DNA from: Fervidifonticultor sp964526945
GTDB lineage: Bacteria; Sysuimicrobiota; Sysuimicrobiia; Sysuimicrobiales; Humicultoraceae
Direction: 5' to 3'
NCBI GenBank assembly: GCA_964526945.1
Contig: CAZGNA010000032.1
Location: forward strand, 1-20,883
DNA: 20,883 nucleotides
Shown here: piece after piece, positions 14,149 through 19,787 of the stretch
Layout: each line of letters starts with the position of its first letter
Numbering within the stretch: the stretch's first letter is position 1
Program-made: the position numbers and the translations under genes
The notes under the pieces: generated by a model
The model's input: the letters and a program-made list of their open reading frames with translations, nothing else
What the model was told of the DNA's origin: nothing
The model's database searches: none

Positions 14149-15159
14149 CTACAGCTCGATGCGCGGGTTCAGCAGCGTGTACACGATGTCCACCGTCAGG
14201 TTGGCCAGGACGTAGACGAGCGTGTACAGCATGACCGCGCCCTGCACGAGCGGGTAGTCGCGACTGAAGATGGCATCCACCACGACCCGCCCCATGCCCG
14301 GCCAGCCGAACACGGTCTCGACGATCATGTTCCCGCCCAGCAGCACGCCCATCTGCAGGCCCACCACGGTGACGGTGGGGATGAGGGCGTTGCGCAGGGC
14401 GTGGCGGAGGAGCACGACGTGGGGCCGCAGGCCCTTGGCGTGCGCCACCAGCACGTACTGCTCGCGGAGCACCTCGACCATGCTGGCCCGCATCACGCGG
14501 GCGACGATCGCCATCAGGGTGGCGGCCAGTGTCGTCGCCGGCAGGACGAGGTGGCGCAGGCCGTCGACGAGCGCCGGCCAGTTGCGCGTCAGCACGCTGT
14601 CGAGGAGCACGAAGCCCGTCACCGGTTGGAGGAACACAGCATAGCTGATGCGCCCCGAGGTCGGAAACCAGTCCAGGCGCACTGCGAACAGCAGGATCGC
14701 GACGATGCCGAGCCAGAACGCCGGCATGGAGATGCCCAGGAAGGCCCCGCCCATGCTGAGCCGATCGAGGAGCGAGCCCTGCCGCGCGGCGGAAACGACC
14801 CCGAGGGGGATGGCCACCACCAGCGAGAGGCCTAGGGCGGCCACGGCGAGCTCCACCGTGGCGGGCAGGGCGTCCAGGAGGATGCTGGCGACGGGGCGGC
14901 GCTTCACGAACGAGGTGCCCAGGTCGCCCCTGGCGACGTCGACCAGGAACAGGAGCAGCTGTTCCGGCAGCGGCCGGTCGAGGTGGAACTCCTGCCGCAG
15001 GCGGGCGAGGTCCTGGGGCGTGGCGGCGCCGCCCTGGCCGATGATGATGTCCACGGGATCGCCGGGGATCAGGCGCATGACGACGAAGACGACCACCGCG
15101 ACGCCCAGCATCAGCGGGATCGTGGCCAGGATGCGCCGGACGACGACGATGGCGCGCAT
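14149..15159 (-). CDS. DppB-type ABC transporter permease (second system)
   Basis: A 336-residue permease with the DppB layout: helix 1 after a basic start (VVVRRILATIPLMLGVAVVV), MRLIPGDPVDIIIG and ARLRQEFHLDRPLPEQLL in the periplasmic segment, the EAA loop EQYVLVAHAKGLRPHVVLLR, and the end LTVDIVYTLLNPRIEL. I choose ATG 15159. The GTG at 15180 would add 7 residues but falls inside the foot of the strong hairpin at 15169-15203. Neither start has a clear ribosome binding site, which together with the hairpin suggests lower expression than the binding protein. It pairs with the DppC gene that follows after 4 bases. Confidence 0.9.
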   Translation of the reverse strand: MRAIVVVRRILATIPLMLGVAVVVFVVMRLIPGDPVDIIIGQGGAATPQDLARLRQEFHLDRPLPEQLLLFLVDVARGDLGTSFVKRRPVASILLDALPATVELAVAALGLSLVVAIPLGVVSAARQGSLLDRLSMGGAFLGISMPAFWLGIVAILLFAVRLDWFPTSGRISYAVFLQPVTGFVLLDSVLTRNWPALVDGLRHLVLPATTLAATLMAIVARVMRASMVEVLREQYVLVAHAKGLRPHVVLLRHALRNALIPTVTVVGLQMGVLLGGNMIVETVFGWPGMGRVVVDAIFSRDYPLVQGAVMLYTLVYVLANLTVDIVYTLLNPRIEL

Positions 15160-15168
15160 GCGGGCTGG

Positions 15169-15203
15169 GGGCGGACCCACGGGCCAGACCCATGGGTCCG
15201 CCC
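15169..15203 (-). promoter_or_regulatory. Strong intercistronic hairpin between binding-protein and permease genes
   Basis: GGGCGGACCCA (15169-15179) and TGGGTCCGCCC (15193-15203) form a perfect 11-bp stem. After one mismatch, a nested 3-bp stem (15181-15183 with 15189-15191) closes a 5-base loop. It stands in the 130-base gap between the binding-protein stop (15290) and the permease ATG (15159), ending 9 bases before that ATG in the transcript. There is no T-run after it. In maltose- and peptide-type operons such hairpins protect the 3' end of the abundant binding-protein mRNA and reduce permease expression; that role is inferred here. Confidence 0.7.
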
Positions 15204-15289
15204 TTCACGTCGCTCCCGTACCCGAGGGCATGCCCGACCGTGTGTGGGAACCGACGGCCGCGCACATCCGCAGCATGTCCTGCCGCCAC

Positions 15290-16840
15290 CTAGCGGACTG
15301 CGTACCCCGCCTCGCGCAGCAGCTGTCGCGCGCGGGCCGGGTCGTGGGGATAAGGCTTGAGGTTGGGGTTGTACCCAAACCCGCTGGGCAGGAAGACCGT
15401 CGCCAGGCGCTGCGCGTAGCCGCGGTACACGTCCTTGAGGATCGCGTCCCAGTTGACGGCGTAGTTGGCCGCCTGGCGCACGCGCACGTCGTTGAAGGGC
15501 GGCCGGGCGTTGTTCAGCTCGACGCCGTAGACGCGGGTGCCCTGGGTGGTCTTGACGTACACCCGCGGGTCGCGCTGCAGGTCGGGCAGGAGGTCGATGG
15601 GCAGGTCCTCGACGATGTGCACCTCGCCGGCCTTCAGCGCCGCCACCCGGGTGGCCGGCTCGGGCATCATGCGGAAGACCGCGCCGGCAGCCGGCGCCGG
15701 GCCCACCGGCGGGAGATCGGGCGAGCCGCCGTAGTACCGGTCGTACCGCTGCAGGACGATCTGCGAGTCGAGCGTGCCCTGCACGAAGCGGAAGGGTCCT
15801 GCCCCGATGGGGCGCTCGGCGAAGGCACGATCGCCCACCTGCTGGATGTAACGCCGGGGCACGATCTGGAAGTGCACCAGCGCCTGCAGGAAGACCGGGA
15901 AGGGCCGCTCGAGGACGAACCGGACGGTGCTGTCGTCTACCCGCTCGACGCGCTGCAACGGGCCCAGCAGGCCCTTGCGGGGGCTGCTCTGCCCGCCTAC
16001 CCCGCCTTCCTTGAGGATGCGCTCGAACGTGAAGACCACGTCGTCCACGGTCACCGGGTCGCCGTTGTGGAACGTGGCGCCGCGCCGCAGCGTGAACTCG
16101 TACGTGGTCGGCGATGGCTGGCGCCAGCCCGAGGCCAGCTCGAGGACAACGCGGTCGCGGGTGGTGCGGGTCACCAGGCCGTCGAAGATGTTCCGGATGA
16201 CGGTCTCGGTCTTCCGATCCCGATGCATCGCCGGATCCAGGGTGATGATGCTGTTGGTGTTGAGGGCGACGACGATCACATTGCCCCGCGTCAGCCGCAC
16301 GTCGTGCAGGTTGATGCGGCTGTCCATGGCGGGCTCCCAGTTCTCGACGACGGCTGCTGCCGCCTGCGCCTCCTGCCGGAAGTAGCCGAAGATCCACGGC
16401 GCGTCGCGGTACAGGATGTCCTGCACCTTGAAGTAGGCCTCCCGGCGTGCGGCCACGTCACTGCCGCCGATGGCCGCATCCAACAGGCGGTCGACCTCCG
16501 GGTTGGTGTAGAAGGAGTAGTTGCCGCGATCCTTGGTTCTCAGCTTGGGCACGGCCAGGTCGAAGGGGTCGAAGAAGGCGCTGCCCCAGTCGGTGAGGTA
16601 GGCCTGGCGCTCGCCGGCTCGCATGCGGTCCAGCAGCGCCGTGCGCTCCCAGACACGGACCTCCACGTTGGCGCCGAGCGCCCGGAAGTCCTGCGCGATC
16701 GCTTCGGCTTCCACCTTCCGGAACGCCTCGGTATCGAGGACGAAGGTCAGCGGCTGTGCCTGGCCCACCGCCGGTCGGACGGGCGTGGCGGCGACCGCGA
16801 GCGCCACGCCCAGGACTGCAAGCACCTGGTGTGCTCTCAT
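15290..16840 (-). CDS. Circularly permuted SBP_bac_5 solute-binding protein
   Basis: A 516-residue periplasmic binding protein for the permeases encoded next. Residues 1-28 are a signal peptide (hydrophobic core, then AVGQAQ) without a lipobox. The order of the two halves is reversed relative to the family. Residues ~30-182 match the usual C-terminal part: EAEAIAQDFRALGANVEVRV, DWGSAFFDPFDL, YTNPEVDRLLDAA, APWIFGYF. Residues ~187-513 match the usual N-terminal part: NSIITLDPAM, YEFTLRRGATFHNGDPVTVD, FERPIGAGPF-like AERPIGAGPF, YNPNLKPYPHDPARA, and RQLLREAGY at the very end. In the protein encoded at 268-1797, RLLAEAGY lies mid-protein and the lobe follows it. The two halves together make one full copy with no duplication. 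AGGAGGGGG lies just upstream of the ATG. The ligand is unknown. Confidence 0.88.
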   Translation of the reverse strand: MRAHQVLAVLGVALAVAATPVRPAVGQAQPLTFVLDTEAFRKVEAEAIAQDFRALGANVEVRVWERTALLDRMRAGERQAYLTDWGSAFFDPFDLAVPKLRTKDRGNYSFYTNPEVDRLLDAAIGGSDVAARREAYFKVQDILYRDAPWIFGYFRQEAQAAAAVVENWEPAMDSRINLHDVRLTRGNVIVVALNTNSIITLDPAMHRDRKTETVIRNIFDGLVTRTTRDRVVLELASGWRQPSPTTYEFTLRRGATFHNGDPVTVDDVVFTFERILKEGGVGGQSSPRKGLLGPLQRVERVDDSTVRFVLERPFPVFLQALVHFQIVPRRYIQQVGDRAFAERPIGAGPFRFVQGTLDSQIVLQRYDRYYGGSPDLPPVGPAPAAGAVFRMMPEPATRVAALKAGEVHIVEDLPIDLLPDLQRDPRVYVKTTQGTRVYGVELNNARPPFNDVRVRQAANYAVNWDAILKDVYRGYAQRLATVFLPSGFGYNPNLKPYPHDPARARQLLREAGYAVR

Positions 16841-16915
16841 GGCATCCCCCTCCTCGCGCGTCTCAGTTGCCTCAGTGGATGTCGCACCTCCCTCCCATCT
16901 CGGGTCTGGCGGCCG

Positions 16916-17683
16916 TCACCGGTACAGGCGCCGGATCGTGAACCGGTACTTGTCGCCCCGGTAGACGACCTCGTCGTGCTCGATGGGCACGCCATCGGCG
17001 GTGTGGATGGTGCGCGTGCTCACGAACACCGGCGCACCCGGCGTGATGGCGAGGATCGCAGCGGTCTCGGCATCCGCCACGCCGGCTTCGTAGCTCTGGA
17101 CGGCCCAGGCGGGCGCCAACCCATAGTCGGCCTTCACCCGCTCCAGGATCATGCCGAACGAGGCGGTGCCCGCGGCCTGGGCACGCAGCAGCTCGGTGGC
17201 GATCGGCGCGCCCCAGGCCGCCCGCAGGTGCACACGGTAGAGCACCAGCGGGTCGCTGTTGGCGCATCCGAGCACGTCGATCCGAAACGCGCGCTCCCCC
17301 GCAGCGAGCTCCAGGGCGCGTGCGATGTCGTCGGAGGGCACGATCTCCTGGGCCGACAGCACCCGGATGGCGGGCTGGTGGCCGGCGGCCGCCACGGTCT
17401 CCCAGAACCGACTCACCCGGGCCAGATCCTGTTCGATCTTGGGAGGCGCCACGAACGTGCCCTTGGCTGGCACCCGGATCAAGTGCCCCTCCTGCACGAG
17501 CTCGCTCACCGTCTGGCGCACGGTGGTGCGGCTGACCCCGTAGACCTCGCACAGGAGACGCTCGGAGGGGATGCGTTCGCCTGGCCGATACCGGCCCGCG
17601 GCGATGGCGCTGGTCAGGGCGGACTTCAGCTGGCGGTGAAGGGGAACCGGCGAGTGGTTGTCCAGGCGTCGGCCACGCGGCAT
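16916..17683 (-). CDS. GntR family (HutC subfamily) transcriptional regulator (second system)
   Basis: A 255-residue regulator from ATG 17683. Residues ~12-78 form the GntR winged helix-turn-helix (IPSERLLCEVYGVSRTTVRQ, wing AKGTFVAPPK). Residues ~90-255 fit a UTRA effector domain (RIDVLGCANSDPLVLYRVHL; TADGVPIEHDEVVYRGDKYRF). A TTG start at 17713 is possible in frame, but it would place the palindromic operator inside the coding region, so I reject it. The stop is 75 bases before the binding-protein gene on the same strand, so the regulator probably heads the seven-gene operon and controls itself through the site at 17691-17712. The effector is probably the imported solute or a product of it. 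Confidence 0.9.
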   Translation of the reverse strand: MPRGRRLDNHSPVPLHRQLKSALTSAIAAGRYRPGERIPSERLLCEVYGVSRTTVRQTVSELVQEGHLIRVPAKGTFVAPPKIEQDLARVSRFWETVAAAGHQPAIRVLSAQEIVPSDDIARALELAAGERAFRIDVLGCANSDPLVLYRVHLRAAWGAPIATELLRAQAAGTASFGMILERVKADYGLAPAWAVQSYEAGVADAETAAILAITPGAPVFVSTRTIHTADGVPIEHDEVVYRGDKYRFTIRRLYR

Positions 17684-17684
17684 A

Positions 17685-17713
17685 TTTGTATGGTAACTAC
17701 CGGTAATGACCAA
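17685..17713 (-). promoter_or_regulatory. Promoter and palindromic operator of the second GntR operon
   Basis: The palindrome TGGT-N3-TACCGGTA-N3-ACCA spans 17691-17712, with a perfect 8-base core. On the minus strand TTGGTC (17713-17708) and TACAAA (17690-17685) are spaced 17 bases apart and resemble -35 and -10 boxes, so the palindrome covers the -35 and spacer. A repressor bound here would block transcription. One difficulty is that the -10 ends one base before the ATG, so the true transcription start or the -10 assignment is uncertain. The AT-rich stretch 17681-17697 stands out in this GC-rich DNA. Confidence 0.65.
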
Positions 17714-17724
17714 CCTCGCGCCCC

Positions 17725-18224
17725 ATGTCTACGCCGGACACAGCCCCGTCTCCTGCTGGCGCCGGGGCGTACCTGTTTGGGCAGAGCTCCAGCGACGGCG
17801 GGTTGATCAGCAGCGCCTGGGTGCCCGAAGCCGGCGCTGGCGCGGTGCTGCTCGCCAACGGCACGGGCTATCCCCTCAACCAGATCGCTCTGGACGCCCT
17901 GGCGGTCCTCCGGGGTCAGGATCCCCGGCGGCTGCCGTTCTTTGAGGTCGCGGCGGTCCTGCGGTCGCTGGAAGGAGTGTACGAGACGTATCGTGGCATG
18001 ATGCGGGCGACGGTGCGCCGGGGCGGCGACTGCCTGCGGCCGGAGATGGGGAACCGTCTCAACGATCGGACGGTGGTGCTGGTCCCGCGCGACCTGGACC
18101 CGGCGCGCCCGCGCTTCACCGCCTTCGCGGCGGTTACGAGCTGGACGCGACCTGCCGCGTCGACGGCGACGACGCCGAGATCGTCTACGAGCGGTACGCG
18201 TTCCGGCGGGTGGGGCGCCTCTGA
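17725..18224 (+). pseudogene. Remnant of a beta-lactamase-type serine hydrolase
   Basis: The frame from ATG 17725 encodes what looks like only the C-terminal region of a serine hydrolase (beta-lactamase class C / penicillin-binding-protein-like family): SSSDGGLISSAWVPEAGAGA, VLLANGTGYPLNQIALDALA, then LEGVYETYRGMMRATVRRGG. The catalytic SxxK and YxN motifs are absent. Near 18125-18134 the frame is lost: the -1 frame continues with GYELDATCRVDGDDAEIVYE, then RYAFRRVGRL, and stops at TGA 18222-18224, a typical end for this family. Unshifted, the frame runs on to 18270 with low-quality sequence. A missing front and a frameshift together point to decay. A single-base sequencing error could explain the shift but not the missing catalytic half. 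Confidence 0.7.
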
Positions 18225-18474
18225 GCCCGGTCCAGCCCGCACGCGAGTCCCGTGCCTCGGTGACGGCTGACCGCGGGGCGCCCGTCCGGAGCGGCCGCCG
18301 GCGTGCGAATCCAGCGTGCGCGCAGGGGATTTCCGGCAGGGGCGTGAAACGTGTGTGGCAAGGCGGCACCGATCGTGCGTGTCGGCAGCCCAGGCGTGAC
18401 GGAACGCAGCGTGTCGGTGCGCCGGGAGCGCCCCCGGGGGTGTGGGCGCAGGCCGGGAGGATGTCGGTGCGCGC

Positions 18475-19572
18475 ATGACGCTGCTGGAGCGGTCGATCTA
18501 CGGGAACCCGGTGGGCACGTGGCTGCTGGCGGTCGCAGTCGGGGCCGGGCTGGTGGTGGTCCTGTGGGCGCTGCGCCGCTACGGCCTGGCGGCGCTGGGC
18601 CGGCGGGCGGCGGGGACCCCCAGCGACCTGGACGACCTCCTGGTGGCGTTGCTGTCCCGCACCCGGGGCTTCTTCCTGCTGGCGCTGGGCGTCCACGCGG
18701 CGGCCACGGTGCTCGCTCTCCCGCCGCGCGTGGGCCGCACGATCGGGGTGGCCGTGGGGCTGCTGGTGCTGCTCCAGATCGGGCTGTGGGGCAGCGCCGC
18801 CACCGGGTTCTACATCGGCCGCGCCGTGCGGCGCATGGTGGAGCAGGATGCCGCGGTCGCCACCACCCTGAGCGCCTTCGGCTTCCTCGCCCGCCTGGTG
18901 CTGTGGACGCTCCTGGCGTTCGTGGCCCTGGACAACCTGGGCGTCAACATCACGGCGCTGGTGGCCGGCCTGGGCGTGGGCGGGATCGCGGTGGCGCTGG
19001 CCCTCCAGAACGTGCTGGGCGACCTGTTCGCATCGTTCTCGATCGTGCTGGACAAGCCGTTCGTGATCGGCGACTTCATCGTCATCGACGGGTTCGCCGG
19101 CACGGTGGAGCGCGTCGGGTTGAAGACGACGCGCGTGCGCAGCCTCTCGGGCGAGGAGATCGTCTTCAGCAACACCGACCTCCTCAAGAGCCGCGTGCGC
19201 AACTACAGGCGCATGCGGGAGCGCCGGGTGGTGTTCTCGTTCGGGGTCGTCTACGAGACCCCGCCCGAGACCCTGGCCCGCATTCCGGCCATGGTCCGGG
19301 CGATCGTCGAGGCGCAGCCGCTGGCCCGCTTCGACCGGGCGCACTTCGCCGCCTACGGCGAGTTCGCGCTCACCTTCGAGGTCGCCTACTACGTGCGCAC
19401 GCCCGACTACGCGGCGTACATGGACACCCAGCAGGCGATCAACCTCGAGCTGTACCGGCGCTTCCAGGCCGAGGGCATCGAGTTCGCGTACCCGACACGG
19501 GTCGTCTACGTGCGGGCGGCGCCGGCGGCCCCGTCAGATGGGACATCCGCGCAGCGCGCGGCCAACGACTGA
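18475..19572 (+). CDS. MscS-type mechanosensitive ion channel
   Basis: A 365-residue inner-membrane channel that would open under membrane tension to release solutes in osmotic downshock. It has N-terminal helices at about 14-33, 65-82, 90-111 and 137-155, then the pore helix ALVAGLGVGGIAVALALQNV (161-180) with the small-residue Gly/Ala pattern of MscS. LGDLFASFSIVLDKPFVIGD marks the start of the beta domain, followed by VERVGLKTTRVRSLSGEEIV and FSNTDLLKSRVRNY, and a C-terminal alpha/beta domain to about residue 350. I prefer ATG 18475. A GTG at 18442 would add 11 residues. The GGGAGG at 18455-18460 is somewhat far from the ATG. No partner gene is evident. Confidence 0.92.
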   Translation: MTLLERSIYGNPVGTWLLAVAVGAGLVVVLWALRRYGLAALGRRAAGTPSDLDDLLVALLSRTRGFFLLALGVHAAATVLALPPRVGRTIGVAVGLLVLLQIGLWGSAATGFYIGRAVRRMVEQDAAVATTLSAFGFLARLVLWTLLAFVALDNLGVNITALVAGLGVGGIAVALALQNVLGDLFASFSIVLDKPFVIGDFIVIDGFAGTVERVGLKTTRVRSLSGEEIVFSNTDLLKSRVRNYRRMRERRVVFSFGVVYETPPETLARIPAMVRAIVEAQPLARFDRAHFAAYGEFALTFEVAYYVRTPDYAAYMDTQQAINLELYRRFQAEGIEFAYPTRVVYVRAAPAAPSDGTSAQRAAND

Positions 19573-19604
19573 CGGAGCCCCCGGGCCGTCGTCGCCGGCG
19601 CTCC

Positions 19605-19625
19605 CTGGGCCGGTTCGCCGGCCAG
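19605..19625 (+). terminator. UUCG-tetraloop hairpin after the MscS gene
   Basis: CTGG(G)CCGG at 19605-19613 pairs with CCGGCCAG at 19618-19625, with one bulged G, around a TTCG tetraloop (19614-19617), 33 bases after the MscS stop. UUCG-capped GC stems are unusually stable and are common in bacterial terminators. No T-run follows, so termination would have to be of the GC-rich type. Confidence 0.5.
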
Positions 19626-19665
19626 CGGCGGAGCCAGTGCTGGGCCCGCACTTCTCGGCGCCCCG

Positions 19666-19700
19666 CGGCACCTGGTGCCGGGTGAAGGGAGGGTGAGGGG
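19666..19700. other. Palindrome followed by a G-quadruplex-type G-run cluster
   Basis: CGGCACCTGGTGCCG at 19666-19680 is a perfect 15-base palindrome with a central T. It can form a stem in RNA from either strand and lies 108 bases beyond the symporter stop in its transcript. Starting at its last base, four runs of G (19680-19682, 19687-19689, 19691-19693, 19697-19700) are separated by loops of 4, 1 and 3 bases, satisfying the standard pattern for a three-tier intramolecular G-quadruplex on the + strand. The convergent gap 19573-19787 contains no supported gene. Confidence 0.45.
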
Positions 19701-19787
19701 AGTACGGCGGGGGCGCGCAGGCGTCGGACCCCCGCACGCCCCCGCACCCGGCACACACCGCTCGCCGCAGCCTGCGCGTCGCCGTGC

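Noticed and set aside
15160..15180. GTG 15180 as the DppB start
   Set aside because: It lies in the foot of the 11-bp hairpin and lacks a ribosome binding site; ATG 15159 gives a normal DppB N-terminus.
15290..16840. Reading the permuted binding protein as two separate genes or a fusion of two binding proteins
   Set aside because: The frame is uninterrupted, neither half is duplicated, the single signal peptide precedes the second lobe, and no internal start with a ribosome binding site divides the halves.
14648..17806. A 1052-codon open frame on the + strand
   Set aside because: It runs antisense to the permease, binding-protein and GntR genes, all of which have clear family motifs. Its His/Arg/Gly/Val-rich composition is what antisense translation of GC-rich genes gives.
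18225..18474. Small gene or promoter between the serine-hydrolase remnant and MscS
   Set aside because: No frame with a ribosome binding site and credible composition is present; only TGTCGG-type short repeats are visible.
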